DNA of 64,000 nt from Methylomonas sp. 11b (GTDB lineage Bacteria > Pseudomonadota > Gammaproteobacteria > Methylococcales > Methylomonadaceae). Both the position numbers and the translations under genes were made by a program. Location of the stretch: positions 1,054,001 through 1,118,000 of the forward strand of contig NZ_KI911557.1 in assembly GCF_000515215.1 (NCBI RefSeq). Direction: 5' to 3'. Under the pieces are notes generated by a model, which saw only the letters and a list, made by a program, of their open reading frames with translations, made no database searches and was not told the origin of the DNA. This document shows positions 20,796 to 30,468 of the stretch, one piece after another. Positions within the stretch are counted from its first letter, which is position 1, and every line of letters starts with the position of its first letter.

Positions 20796-21473
20796 TTACG
20801 TTTGGCTTGGCGTTTTACCGGAAAGCTGATACACCTTGTACAGCCCGGCTTCACCAGCCGCAAATGCTTGCGAATCCGCCTCGTCTATGCGTTGCACATG
20901 ACTGAGTTCGATCATAAAGTCCTTGCCGTATAACGCGATGATTTCGTCGGAAACATCGTCAGTCTCATCGCTAACACATTCCAGTTCAAGGTCCTCCGCG
21001 GTCAACAGCAAGATAGTCGCGGTCTCCGGCACGATGCGTCGCAGCTGCGACACATATTGCCCGCGAATATCTTCGGGCAAGGCGGTTAAGGCCGCCCGGT
21101 CGTAAACGGTATCGATTTTCCCTAATTCGGCGGCGCTTAACGCAAAATAATCACCGCACAAAATACTTAATCTGCCGCTACGCCACAGCGTAAATTTACC
21201 CAAACGCCGCCGCACCGGCCGCAGGCGGTTTTCTTTAAAAAAGGCCTTTACGGCTACTTCGCTTAATTCGACACCGATGACCTGATGCCCTTGCTCGACC
21301 AGCCAAAGCATATCCAGACTCTTGCCGCACAGCGGTACGAAGACCCGGCTGCCTGGGGCCGCGTGCAGGCTCGGCCAGAATTGCGCCAGCAAACTATTGA
21401 CGGCAATCTGATGAAAATCGGTACGCCGGTCGCGCCAAAACTGCAACCACAAGGCGTTATCGCGCCCGGTCAT
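20796..21473 (-). CDS. tpm: thiopurine S-methyltransferase
   Basis: A 225-aa class I SAM methyltransferase of the TPMT family, recognised by the N-terminal LWLQFWRDRRTDFHQ, the SAM loop FVPLCGKSLDMLWL, GVELSEVAVKAFF and YDRAALTALP. Bacterial members methylate thiols and also tellurite or selenite. The ATG overlaps the stop of the upstream methyltransferase gene by 4 nt (ATGA), so the two form an operon. Confidence 0.92.
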   Translation of the reverse strand: MTGRDNALWLQFWRDRRTDFHQIAVNSLLAQFWPSLHAAPGSRVFVPLCGKSLDMLWLVEQGHQVIGVELSEVAVKAFFKENRLRPVRRRLGKFTLWRSGRLSILCGDYFALSAAELGKIDTVYDRAALTALPEDIRGQYVSQLRRIVPETATILLLTAEDLELECVSDETDDVSDEIIALYGKDFMIELSHVQRIDEADSQAFAAGEAGLYKVYQLSGKTPSQT

Positions 21474-22141
21474 GCCACATCCCCAACGACCACTTGGCTG
21501 AAGGTCAGAAATCGGCCTTTGTAATGCTCGCCGTTTTCAGTCAGACGTTCGGCAATCCGGCTGGTGCAGCCATAGCCCAAAGCCATCATTTCCCGACAAA
21601 ATCCCACACGATTGCCGCGATCAGGATCGACAATAATGATTTGTGCATTCGGCGCGGCGTGCCGGTCGATGAATTTAGCCAACTGTTCGGGCTGCTGGCG
21701 TTCGTAAAGCACATCGCTGCCGATTATCAGATCAAACTGACCCAAGCCCGGATTGCCGATTTCCCAATTGCCGGTTTTATATTGCAACGGCCCCAGTTTA
21801 TTTAGCAGCAGATTTTCGTTAAGAAACGTCTCGCTCAAAGGATGCCAATCGCTAACGGTAATATCGCCAGCCCGCCGGTGAATCACCAGACTGGCCAACC
21901 CCAAACCCGCGCCGATTTCCAGGACGCGCTTCCCCACCAAATCGACACTATGCATAGCCAAAGCCAGCACCCGCGCGGACGGCCAAACCTTGCCGAACAG
22001 CGACCAACTGGCGGACGAAATCCCGGCCAGCTCAGCCTCGCCGAACGGATCGGCATATTGCTGCAAATCGGCTAAAGAACGAATCACATAATCGAAACCG
22101 GCAACGGTGACGGTCTCGAATTTGACACGATAATCTGACAT
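21470..22141 (-). CDS. class I SAM-dependent methyltransferase, METTL20/ETFB-KMT-like
   Basis: A 223-aa methyltransferase with motif I VLEIGAGLGLASLV, VSDWHPL as acidic loop and DLIIGSDVLYERQQPEQLA as post-motif. This arrangement resembles the lysine protein methyltransferase group that includes the ETF-beta enzymes, so a protein substrate is plausible but unproven. First gene of a two-gene leftward operon with tpm. About 270 bp without a recognised gene separate it from nhaR. Confidence 0.75.
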   Translation of the reverse strand: MSDYRVKFETVTVAGFDYVIRSLADLQQYADPFGEAELAGISSASWSLFGKVWPSARVLALAMHSVDLVGKRVLEIGAGLGLASLVIHRRAGDITVSDWHPLSETFLNENLLLNKLGPLQYKTGNWEIGNPGLGQFDLIIGSDVLYERQQPEQLAKFIDRHAAPNAQIIIVDPDRGNRVGFCREMMALGYGCTSRIAERLTENGEHYKGRFLTFSQVVVGDVA

Positions 22142-22415
22142 TGAGGGTTACAGCGACAAGGTTGTGCATCAGGAAAAGGTTCTGATCGAAGGGCACAACG
22201 CTTCCTGAAAAGAGGCATGCAGGCCGAAAAGGCACTCGCGGAGTTACCCGGAAACGGGAGACTGTTTATGCAGGGTAACACATTGTTAGCGCTAACACGG
22301 CAGTAGCTAGCTCAGTGATAAGGAATTGGAGGGAATGGATTCAAAGCTTTGATAGCGTGACGCTGACCGATAGCAGCTATACCGCTCTCCTCTCAAACCA
22401 AAATCGCTCGACATG

Positions 22416-23327
22416 TTATGCGGGAAACAATTTATCCCGCGCATTTTCCAGAATCGCTGTCACGGCCGGATGCTTGAGTTTACGGCGCATGGTGATGGCA
22501 TAGAAGCGCTCATGTACCGAGTCGATGCGGCCGATGGCCTGCACACCGTACTGGCTTTGGATTTCCGCTTCGACATTACTCGGCGCGACAAACAATCCCA
22601 CCCCGCCGCTACCAAAGGTTTTAATTAACGCGCTGTCTTCAATTTCGGCTTGGATAGCTGGGCTAATGCTTTCGGTGTCAAACCATTGATCCAGCGAACG
22701 CCGCAACGACGTATTGGCGGTCGGCAGCAAGAACGGCGCGCCGCTCAAGCAGCGCGGGAAATTTTGACTATAGGTCGCGGCCAAAGCCGGCGCGCCGAAC
22801 ACGGTCACCCCGCATTCGCCGAGCAGGTGGTTAAACGCTTTGGCGCCACTGGTCGGTGTCAGTGGCGCATCGGACAAAACTATATCCATCCCTTGCATGG
22901 CCATCTCGCTCAAAAGCCGCTCGGTTTTGTCCTCGTAACAAAGAACCTGCACCGGTTCCGGTAAGCGAAAAGCCGGCGCCAGTAAGCGGTAAACCACCAT
23001 CTTCGGTAGTGCGTCCGCCACCCCCACCACCAGACGCAGAGCCCTTCCGGTCGGCCGGCCCTTCAAGGTATTGCTGAGTTCTCTGCCCAACGAAAAAATT
23101 TCTTCCGCATAGTTAAATACCACTCGACCGGTGTCGGTGAGTACTAGTTTACGGCCTTGTTTATAAAATAATTTTTCGCCGATTTGCTGTTCCAGAACCG
23201 CTAATTGGCCGCTGATGGTCGGTTGCGCCAAATGCAGTTTCTCGCAAGCGCGAGTGATGCTTTCTTCACGTGCGACATTCCAGAAATAAAACAAATGTTG
23301 GTAGTTGATACGTTCCACAGCACTCAA
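22416..23327 (-). CDS. nhaR: NhaR-type LysR regulator
   Basis: LysR-family regulator of about 303 aa. The N-terminus INYQHLFYFWNVAREESITRA and the winged helix with LHLAQPTISGQLAVLEQQIG match NhaR, the sodium/pH-responsive activator of nhaA, more closely than generic LysR proteins. No nhaA antiporter gene is next to it; it is divergent from ppc with a 100-bp AT-rich gap, so ppc is a candidate target. TTG 23327 is used; GTG 23318 is an alternative start. Confidence 0.8.
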   Translation of the reverse strand: MSAVERINYQHLFYFWNVAREESITRACEKLHLAQPTISGQLAVLEQQIGEKLFYKQGRKLVLTDTGRVVFNYAEEIFSLGRELSNTLKGRPTGRALRLVVGVADALPKMVVYRLLAPAFRLPEPVQVLCYEDKTERLLSEMAMQGMDIVLSDAPLTPTSGAKAFNHLLGECGVTVFGAPALAATYSQNFPRCLSGAPFLLPTANTSLRRSLDQWFDTESISPAIQAEIEDSALIKTFGSGGVGLFVAPSNVEAEIQSQYGVQAIGRIDSVHERFYAITMRRKLKHPAVTAILENARDKLFPA

Positions 23328-23430
23328 TGTATAGATATTTACGATGAATTTATTCTAAACATTCTATTTAACAATATCAAAATGCTGCGCTAGGCTATGA
23401 CGCAACCGTAACCTAACCTGAGAACTGAAC

Positions 23431-26352
23431 ATGCAAAAGCTAAAAGCCCTGCACGGCGAAGACACTGCTCCAAGTACCGGATCCGCGTTAGCGGAGTACG
23501 ACAAGTCAGCGTTCGAACTGGATAACCTCAGCGCCAGCCAAATCCTCAGTGATCGCCTGGCCGATGTCCACTGCGACGACAAAGAATTACGCAGTTCGAT
23601 ACGCCTGCTCGGTTCGATATTGACTAAAGTGCTCACCGCACAAGCCAAGCCGGAAGTCGCTACCGCCGTCGCGCAGTTGCAACGCAAGTTTGCCAGCTTG
23701 CTCCGAGAAGGCAGCGCCAACCGCCGCCGCCAGTTCATGGAGATTCTGGAAGACTTGGATGCGGAAGAAATAGGCGAAGTGGTGCGGGTGTTTAACGGCT
23801 ATTTCAGCCTGATCAACATCGCCGAAGAATCGCACAATCTGAATTTGCGCCGGCAAAACCAGACCGGCCGCTACTGGCCCGGCTCGTTTCACGACACACT
23901 GATCAAATTGCGCGATAGCGGTGTCAGTGCCGATAAATTACAGGTTTTATTGGACGAGATGCTGTATTTGCCGGTGATGACCGCTCACCCCACCGAAGCC
24001 AAACGCCGCACGGTCAAAAGCGCTTTGCGCAATGTCTTTCTCAGCCAGGAGGCCTTGGACGATCCACGCTTACGTAGCCAACAGCGCAGCGAGGCCCTGG
24101 ACAAGCTGCAAGCACAGATTCAATTGCTGTTAAAAACCGACGAAGTGCGCGCCCGTAAACTGGGCGTGGCCGACGAAATCGACGCCGGTTTGTTTTATTT
24201 TTCGCTGTCGCTATTTCAGGCCACCACCTTGGTTTACCGGAACTTGCAACGTGCGCTTAGCGATGTGTTTGGTGCCGACGTTGCCGGCCAAATCCGCATC
24301 CCCAGTTTCCTACGGTTTGGTTCCTGGATAGGCGGCGACCGCGACGGCAATCCGAATGTCAAACCGGAAACCACCGAGCTGGCCTTACGCATGCAGGCGC
24401 AAACCATCATGCAGGAATATCTTGCCCGCCTGGATCAATTGCGCGGCCAGTTGTCGCATTCTTACGGCCTTTGTGACTTGGCGCCGGAATTTATCGACAG
24501 CCTGCACGCCGACCGCGCCATGTTGGGCGCGGCGGTCGCGGACTTGGAAAAACCGTATTTGCAGGAACCTTACCGGCACAAACTGATATTGATGAAATAT
24601 CGGATGCAATCCACCTTGCAACGCGTGCAACAACAGTTACAGGGCCAACCGGAACAAGCCAATCGCCATGCCTATGCCAGCGTCGCCGAGTTTTTACAAG
24701 ATCTGCGCTTGATCGATGCATCCTTGCGCAGCCACGGCGACGCCAATATCGCCGATCTTGAATTAGCCGATCTGATTCGCTTGGCCGACGTGTTCGACTT
24801 TCACTTGATGCAACTCGATGTCCGACAAGAATCGACTCGCCACAGTGAAGCGGTCGCGGAAATCCTGGCGGCAGCATTGAATATTGACTATCTGGCGCTG
24901 GACGAAGCACAACGCATCGCATTGTTAGCCGAGGCTATCGCCGCACCGGGTGGCTTGATGTTCGACGCCGCTGCGCTAACACCGGCCAACCGCGAAACGC
25001 TGGAGTTGTTTACGGTGATGGCGAAAATGCGCCGGGAAATAGGCCCGAATTGCTTTGGTAAATATGTGATTTCCATGACTCATTCGGCCAGCCATGTCTT
25101 GGAAGTCTTGCTGCTGGCTGCACAAGCCGGCTTGGTCGGCAAAATTGGCGGGCATTGGCATTGCCATATCGGCGTCAGCCCCTTGTTCGAAACCATAGAC
25201 GATTTAAACCGCATTTCCGACGTGCTGACACAATTGTTCGATACCGCCTGCTACCGGGAGCTGTTGCGCGTCAGCGACGACCGCCAGGAAATCATGCTCG
25301 GCTATTCGGATTCCTGCAAGGACGGCGGTATCCTGGCATCGGCTTGGGGCTTGTCGCGCGCGCAGCGGCAAATTATTGCGATCAGCGAGCGTTACGGTTT
25401 GAAATGCCGCTTATTTCATGGCCGCGGCGGCACCGTCGGTCGCGGTGGCGGCCCAACTCACGAAGCGATCCTGGCCCAGCCGCCCGATACCGTGCGCGGC
25501 CAGATCAAATTTACCGAGCAAGGCGAAGTGCTGTTTTATCGGTATAACAACATGGAGACGGCGGTCTACGAATTGACCATGGGCGTTACCGGCTTGCTGA
25601 AAGCCAGCGTCAGCCTGGTGCAAGCCGTACCGGAGGATCATGCGGAGGATTTGGCGGTGATGGACGAATTGGCGCGGATCGGCGAGCAAAGCTATCGCGA
25701 CTTAACCGAACGCACACCCGGCTTTTTGGATTATTTCTACGAAGCGACACCGGTGGGCGAAATCGGCGGCTTGAACATCGGTTCGCGGCCTTCGCACCGC
25801 AAAAAACTGGATCGCTCGAAAAACTCGGTGCGGGCGATAGCCTGGGTATTCGCCTGGGCGCAATCGCGGCAGACGTTTCCGGCTTGGTACGGCATCGGTT
25901 TCAGCTTGGCCAGCTGGTGCGCCGGCAAACCCGAGCGCTTGGAAACGCTGCGCCGGATGTATCGGGACTGGCCGTTTTTCCGCAACCTGCTCAGCAACGC
26001 GCAAATGGCATTAAGTAAATCCGACATGAACATCGCCCGCGAATACGCGCAATTGTGCAACGATCCGGAAACCGGCAAACGTGTTTACAACCTAATAGCC
26101 GGCGAACATCAGCGCTGCGTGGAGTGGATATTGGAGATAGCCAACGCCGACCGCTTGCTCGCGGAAAACCCGGCCTTGGCGGCATCATTGCAACGCCGCG
26201 ATGCCTATCTGGGCCCGCTAAACTATCTCCAGGTATTTTTGATCCGGCGACTGCGGGAAATGAATACCGAGAATGCCGCCAACAGTCCGTGGATGAAACC
26301 CTTGTTGCGCAGTATCAATGCGATTGCCGCAGGTATGCGCAATACCGGCTGA
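23431..26352 (+). CDS. ppc: phosphoenolpyruvate carboxylase
   Basis: Carboxylates PEP to oxaloacetate, the anaplerotic CO2-fixing step that is important in methanotrophs. The 973-aa product is some 90 residues longer than the E. coli enzyme, mainly at the N-terminus. Active-site sequences are intact: catalytic His in MTAHPTEAKRRTV, FGSWIGGDRDGNPNV, ISMTHSASHVLEVL, FHGRGGTVGRGGGPTH and the conserved C-terminal NTG. A GC-rich repeat (26362-26454) follows the stop. Confidence 0.97.
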   Translation: MQKLKALHGEDTAPSTGSALAEYDKSAFELDNLSASQILSDRLADVHCDDKELRSSIRLLGSILTKVLTAQAKPEVATAVAQLQRKFASLLREGSANRRRQFMEILEDLDAEEIGEVVRVFNGYFSLINIAEESHNLNLRRQNQTGRYWPGSFHDTLIKLRDSGVSADKLQVLLDEMLYLPVMTAHPTEAKRRTVKSALRNVFLSQEALDDPRLRSQQRSEALDKLQAQIQLLLKTDEVRARKLGVADEIDAGLFYFSLSLFQATTLVYRNLQRALSDVFGADVAGQIRIPSFLRFGSWIGGDRDGNPNVKPETTELALRMQAQTIMQEYLARLDQLRGQLSHSYGLCDLAPEFIDSLHADRAMLGAAVADLEKPYLQEPYRHKLILMKYRMQSTLQRVQQQLQGQPEQANRHAYASVAEFLQDLRLIDASLRSHGDANIADLELADLIRLADVFDFHLMQLDVRQESTRHSEAVAEILAAALNIDYLALDEAQRIALLAEAIAAPGGLMFDAAALTPANRETLELFTVMAKMRREIGPNCFGKYVISMTHSASHVLEVLLLAAQAGLVGKIGGHWHCHIGVSPLFETIDDLNRISDVLTQLFDTACYRELLRVSDDRQEIMLGYSDSCKDGGILASAWGLSRAQRQIIAISERYGLKCRLFHGRGGTVGRGGGPTHEAILAQPPDTVRGQIKFTEQGEVLFYRYNNMETAVYELTMGVTGLLKASVSLVQAVPEDHAEDLAVMDELARIGEQSYRDLTERTPGFLDYFYEATPVGEIGGLNIGSRPSHRKKLDRSKNSVRAIAWVFAWAQSRQTFPAWYGIGFSLASWCAGKPERLETLRRMYRDWPFFRNLLSNAQMALSKSDMNIAREYAQLCNDPETGKRVYNLIAGEHQRCVEWILEIANADRLLAENPALAASLQRRDAYLGPLNYLQVFLIRRLREMNTENAANSPWMKPLLRSINAIAAGMRNTG

Positions 26353-26361
26353 TGTGATTAG

Positions 26362-26454
26362 CCCGGCCCTGAAATACCGTTCGTCCTAAGCTGGTCGAAG
26401 GACTCGCCAAATCAGGCTTAGACAGGCTTAGCCCAAACGGTGAACAGGGCCGGG
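26362..26454. repeat. extragenic palindromic repeat (copy 1)
   Basis: A 93-bp element with 10-bp perfect ends, CCCGGCCCTG (26362-26371) and CAGGGCCGGG (26445-26454), containing CCGTTCGTCCTAAGC...GTCGAAGGAC and GGCTTAGCCCAAACGG. This matches the widely dispersed bacterial repeat built around TTCGTCCTGAGCTTGTCGAAG. A related copy is at 47189-47316. It could also serve as the end of the ppc message. Confidence 0.65.
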
Positions 26455-26542
26455 TTAATAACAAAGGGAAGCCGGTCCGGAGTGAAGTGAATTTAGGTTA
26501 TTTGTACAATATTTGTCATCAGGACATCGTATAACGAATGCG

Positions 26543-26576
26543 CCCTTCTCCCCTGAATAGTGAGAAGGGGCTTTTT
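26543..26576 (+). terminator. hairpin plus T run before the secretion operon
   Basis: CCCTTCTC (26543-26550) pairs with GAGAAGGG (26562-26569) around an 11-nt loop and is followed by GC and five Ts. It lies only 27 bp before the first gene of the secretion operon and 190 bp after ppc, so it is either the ppc terminator or an attenuator in the operon leader. Confidence 0.55.
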
Positions 26577-26603
26577 CGGCAGACTCTAAAAGGGAGGAGA
26601 ACC

Positions 26604-27044
26604 ATGCAAAAAGCCTACGCATTGGCACACTGGTTGAGAGTAATCATCATTAATACCGGGCGCTGGCTGTTTGAAAACAAGCCTGCCATGGCAATCTTGA
26701 CCCTGATATTCTTATATAAGTTTGGCGACACCTTGCTACCCTTTCTATGGCACATTCTGCATCTGGCGATCGAAGTAGTCGAAATGCTGGCCGAGCATTT
26801 TTTGGAACATGTGTTTGGGGTAACGCCGCGTCAGGCCGAGTTTATTGTGTTTTGGACCGGTCTGACTTTGCTCGGTACCGTGGTTTGGCACTTGTCGTAT
26901 AAAGCTTATCTCGTGGCCGTGCAAGCATGCGAAGCCGCTTGGCAGAACTGGTGTGAAAAAGCCGGCCCGGCCAAATTACTCGCGACTCTTAAGCTGACAC
27001 TTTTGTTGGGCATACTCGGCAAGACCATGCTGTTATTCGTTTAA
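26604..27044 (+). CDS. small membrane protein heading a type I secretion-like operon
   Basis: A 146-aa protein of unknown family with about three hydrophobic segments (near 28-52, 80-100 and 125-145) and an amphipathic N-terminus. The ATG at 26604 follows a strong GGAGGAG site. It precedes the ABC transporter gene by 21 bp and probably works with it, for instance as an accessory or substrate-related membrane component; no function can be assigned from sequence alone. Confidence 0.7.
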   Translation: MQKAYALAHWLRVIIINTGRWLFENKPAMAILTLIFLYKFGDTLLPFLWHILHLAIEVVEMLAEHFLEHVFGVTPRQAEFIVFWTGLTLLGTVVWHLSYKAYLVAVQACEAAWQNWCEKAGPAKLLATLKLTLLLGILGKTMLLFV

Positions 27045-27065
27045 ACCGATAGGATTTCGTTACGT

Positions 27066-29159
27066 ATGAGCACCGCCTCAGGATTTAAGGAACACCCGCA
27101 CCGAAAACAATCGACGCTGACCCTACTGGAGTTTTTATTCGGCTTGCTGGAGATGCACAGCCAAGCCCAAGGACTTACGGAGCGTTTGCTAGAATCAGCC
27201 GGCGACGATACTCAGGCAGCGCTGGTCGCTATCGGCGACCATTTGGGCTTGAACATGGAGAGTGTGCTGCTCACACCAACCGCCGCCGCAAATGCCTCCG
27301 CCCCGCAAACCCCACTACTAACCAGCCTGTCCGACGGTTACGGCTGGATAGTCCTGTACGGATTTCGCGGCGGCAAAGTCAGAGTGGCTTTGGCCCAAGG
27401 TGAGGTCATCGAAGAGCGCCTCGTCAAGCCCGCCGACATCGGTAAATTACTGGGCCGATCCGATGCCGGCATTAGCGAATGGCTGTTAGCGCAAGCTCAG
27501 GCGCCGTTTGAGAATGCCGTCAGCCAAGACCATCACGCGCACATGCAGCCATTCCGCCGCTTGCTGGAACTGTTACGCGCCGACCGCCACGATCTCTGGC
27601 TATTGTTGGGCTTGGCTTTGGGCTCCGGCTTACTGGCCCTGGCTTCGCCGGTGGCGGTGCAAGCGCTGGTCAATACCGTGGCGATGGGCGGCATGGGTCA
27701 GCCTTTAATCGTGTTAGCGACCATCCTGTTTTTCTTTCTAAGCTTCGCCGGCGCGGTCTATGTGCTGGAATCCTATCTGGTGGAAATCGTGCAGCGGCGG
27801 ATTTTCGTGCGCCTGGCCGCCGACTTGGCCCATCGCTTGCCCAGGGTGCGTAGCGATACCTATGACAGTCAACACGGCGCGGAACTGGTCAATCGCTTTT
27901 TTGATGTATTGACCTTGCAAAAAGCAGGTTCGTCGCTGCTATTGGACGGTTTGAGCACAGTGGTGCAAACCTGCGTCGGCCTGATCATGCTGGCCTTCTA
28001 TCACCCCTTCCTCTTGGCTTTCGATGTGGTTTTGCTATTGGCTATCACAGCGATAGTATTTTTGTTGGGCCGCGGCGCGGTCACGACGGCGATTCAGGAA
28101 TCCATCAGCAAATATGCCTTGGTAGCCTGGCTGGAAAACGTGGCCGGCAACATCCAGACCTTTAAATTCGGTAACGGTGCAGCGATGGCCGCCAACCGTA
28201 CCGACCAACTGGCACTGGATTATTTAACAGCCAAACGCCGGCATTATCGGGTGCTGTTGGGCCAAGTGATCGCCTCTGTGGCCTTATATGCCATCGCCAG
28301 TACGGCCTTGTTGGCTATCGGCGGCTATCTGGTAATAGATGGCCACTTAACCTTGGGTCAATTAGTCGCAGCGGAACTGATCGTCTCGTCGGCCTTACTG
28401 GCCTTGATCAAATTCGGCAAGCATCTGGAAGGCTTTTACGACCTGATGGCCGGCACGGACAAGATCGGTCATTTACTGGATTTGCCTTTAGAAACTTCCG
28501 CTGAGCTGGATGCAGAATTCAATGGTCCGGCGTCTTTAACGATCAGCAATTTGAAATTTGGCTTCAATTCGCAGCGGCCATTGTTCGCCGATTTTTCCAT
28601 GCACGTACAGCCGGGCGAAAAAGTCGCGATTTTAGGTGGCCCCGGCAGCGGCAAAACCGCCCTGGCCTCACTATTAAGTGGGATGCGGCAAGCACAAGCC
28701 GGGCAGATACAAATCAACGGTCAGGCTCTGGACGATCTGCGCCTGAGCAGCTTGCGTCAGAACATCGCGGTGGTCAGCCGACTGGAGATTTTTCACGACA
28801 GCATGCTGGAAAATGTCCGGCTCGGCGATGCGAACTTGAGCGTCACCGATGTCGAGCGGGCCCTAGCCAAGGTCGGCCTAACCGGCATGGATTTGGATAC
28901 CGTGATGAGTCCCGGCGGCTCACCGCTTGCCCATAGCCAAGCCATACAAGTCATGTTGGCTAGAGCCATCATCGCCAGCCCAGCCTTATTGATCGTGGAT
29001 GGCATAGTCGATGGGTTGGATGCCGGGTTGCAGCAGCAGTTGGCACCGGCACTATTTGCCGCCGATGCACCCTGGACGCTATTGCTAATGACTGGATCAA
29101 CAGAGACGGCCGCACTTTGCCAACGCGTTATTCATTTGCCCGGAGCCGCCCATGACTGA
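27066..29159 (+). CDS. type I secretion ABC transporter with degenerate ATPase motifs
   Basis: HlyB/LapB-like exporter of 697 aa: an N-terminal region of about 150 aa in the position of the C39-like domain but with no peptidase motif, a six-helix transmembrane domain (about 175-440) and an ATP-binding domain (about 485-697). Walker A is intact (GGPGSGKTAL, about 523). The LSGGQ signature is replaced by GGSPLAHSQAIQ and Walker B reads ALLIVDGIVDGLD, so the catalytic glutamate is glycine. It overlaps the next gene by 8 nt. Confidence 0.85.
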   Translation: MSTASGFKEHPHRKQSTLTLLEFLFGLLEMHSQAQGLTERLLESAGDDTQAALVAIGDHLGLNMESVLLTPTAAANASAPQTPLLTSLSDGYGWIVLYGFRGGKVRVALAQGEVIEERLVKPADIGKLLGRSDAGISEWLLAQAQAPFENAVSQDHHAHMQPFRRLLELLRADRHDLWLLLGLALGSGLLALASPVAVQALVNTVAMGGMGQPLIVLATILFFFLSFAGAVYVLESYLVEIVQRRIFVRLAADLAHRLPRVRSDTYDSQHGAELVNRFFDVLTLQKAGSSLLLDGLSTVVQTCVGLIMLAFYHPFLLAFDVVLLLAITAIVFLLGRGAVTTAIQESISKYALVAWLENVAGNIQTFKFGNGAAMAANRTDQLALDYLTAKRRHYRVLLGQVIASVALYAIASTALLAIGGYLVIDGHLTLGQLVAAELIVSSALLALIKFGKHLEGFYDLMAGTDKIGHLLDLPLETSAELDAEFNGPASLTISNLKFGFNSQRPLFADFSMHVQPGEKVAILGGPGSGKTALASLLSGMRQAQAGQIQINGQALDDLRLSSLRQNIAVVSRLEIFHDSMLENVRLGDANLSVTDVERALAKVGLTGMDLDTVMSPGGSPLAHSQAIQVMLARAIIASPALLIVDGIVDGLDAGLQQQLAPALFAADAPWTLLLMTGSTETAALCQRVIHLPGAAHD

Positions 29160-30462
29160 TTTACAGATTAGGCTGTCCGCGCTATCGGCGGCCCACACCC
29201 CGCGCCTGGTCAGCAGTTTAGCGCGCGCTTGCGTCTGGCTATTTCTGTTGACTCCTCCAGCCCTGCTACTGACACCGTGGCAACAAAACATCAACGGCAA
29301 CGGCCGGGTCTCGGCCTTTGCACCGCTCGAACGCCAACAGAATTTAGATGCGCCGGTTTCCGGGCGTATCGTCAGTTGGCATGCTAAAGAAGGCACCAAA
29401 GTTAAGGCCGGCGATTTGCTGATGGAAATCACCGATGTCGATCCGGAATTGCTGGAACGCCTGCAACAACAACGCGCGGCAGCTGCTGCTAAATTGGCGG
29501 CCAAGGAAGCAGAGCTAAAGGCATACCGTCTGCAAATCGACAACTTGATTGCCACCCGCGATTTACAAGTGGCTACCGCGCAATACCGGCTGGATGTGGC
29601 CCGGCAACGCGCGCGCTCAGCCAGCGAAGCCATTGCCTCGGCGCGCGCTACGTTGGAAACGGCTAGTGTGCAAACCCAGCGCCTGCAACGCTTGATCGGC
29701 GACGGCTTGGTGTCGCAGCGCGATTACGAAGTCGCGCAACGCGACGGCATCGTAGCGCAACGCAGCTTAAACAGCGCCCAAGCCAGTCTGGAAGGTGCAT
29801 TGGCCGAACAACGCGCCGCCGAAGCGGAAATCGGCCGGATTCGTGCTGATGCCCAAGCCCGAATCGACTCGGCGACAGCCTCGGCCAACAAAACCCAAAG
29901 CGAACTGGAAGACAGCCGCAGCAGCCTGTTAAAAAGCGAAGTGGATGTGTCCCGGCAGCAGTCGCAACAAATCAGAGCGCCGCGCGACGGCAGCATCCTC
30001 AGACTGCTGGCCAATCCCCAGAGCGACATCGTCAGACAAGGCGATCCGCTGCTGGTATTGGTGCCGGACATGGATGTGAAAGCCGTGGAACTCTGGGTGG
30101 ACGGCAATGACGCCGTCTTGATCACCCCAGGCCGGCATGCGCGTCTGCAATTCGAGGGCTGGCCGGCCTTGCAATTCGCCGGCTGGCCGGAAGTGGCCGT
30201 AGGCACCTTCGGCGGTTTGGTGGCTTTTGTGGATTCTACCGACGACGGCAAAGGCAAATTTCGGGTGCTGATCGTACCCGATCCCAATGACCGGCCCTGG
30301 CCGACTGAACGCTTCGCCCGCCAAGGCGTGCGGGTAAAAGGCTGGGTGTTGTTGAACCGGGTAACGATGGCCTACGAACTGTGGCGTCAACTGAATGCCT
30401 TTCCGCCGCAAATGACTACGGAAGCGCCAGCAACCGATCTGGTCAGACAAAAATTGAAATAA
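29152..30462 (+). CDS. HlyD-family membrane fusion protein
   Basis: Periplasmic adaptor (436 aa) bridging the ABC exporter and an outer-membrane channel. One N-terminal membrane anchor (about 25-45), a lipoyl-like half-motif (NLDAPVSGRIVSWHAKEGTKV), a long coiled coil rich in Gln/Ala/Arg (about 100-265), the second half-motif IRAPRDGSILRLL and a beta-barrel domain. GGAG lies 7 nt before the ATG. It is 6 bp before the TolC-like gene. Confidence 0.92.
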   Translation: MTDLQIRLSALSAAHTPRLVSSLARACVWLFLLTPPALLLTPWQQNINGNGRVSAFAPLERQQNLDAPVSGRIVSWHAKEGTKVKAGDLLMEITDVDPELLERLQQQRAAAAAKLAAKEAELKAYRLQIDNLIATRDLQVATAQYRLDVARQRARSASEAIASARATLETASVQTQRLQRLIGDGLVSQRDYEVAQRDGIVAQRSLNSAQASLEGALAEQRAAEAEIGRIRADAQARIDSATASANKTQSELEDSRSSLLKSEVDVSRQQSQQIRAPRDGSILRLLANPQSDIVRQGDPLLVLVPDMDVKAVELWVDGNDAVLITPGRHARLQFEGWPALQFAGWPEVAVGTFGGLVAFVDSTDDGKGKFRVLIVPDPNDRPWPTERFARQGVRVKGWVLLNRVTMAYELWRQLNAFPPQMTTEAPATDLVRQKLK

Positions 30463-30468
30463 GCGCTT

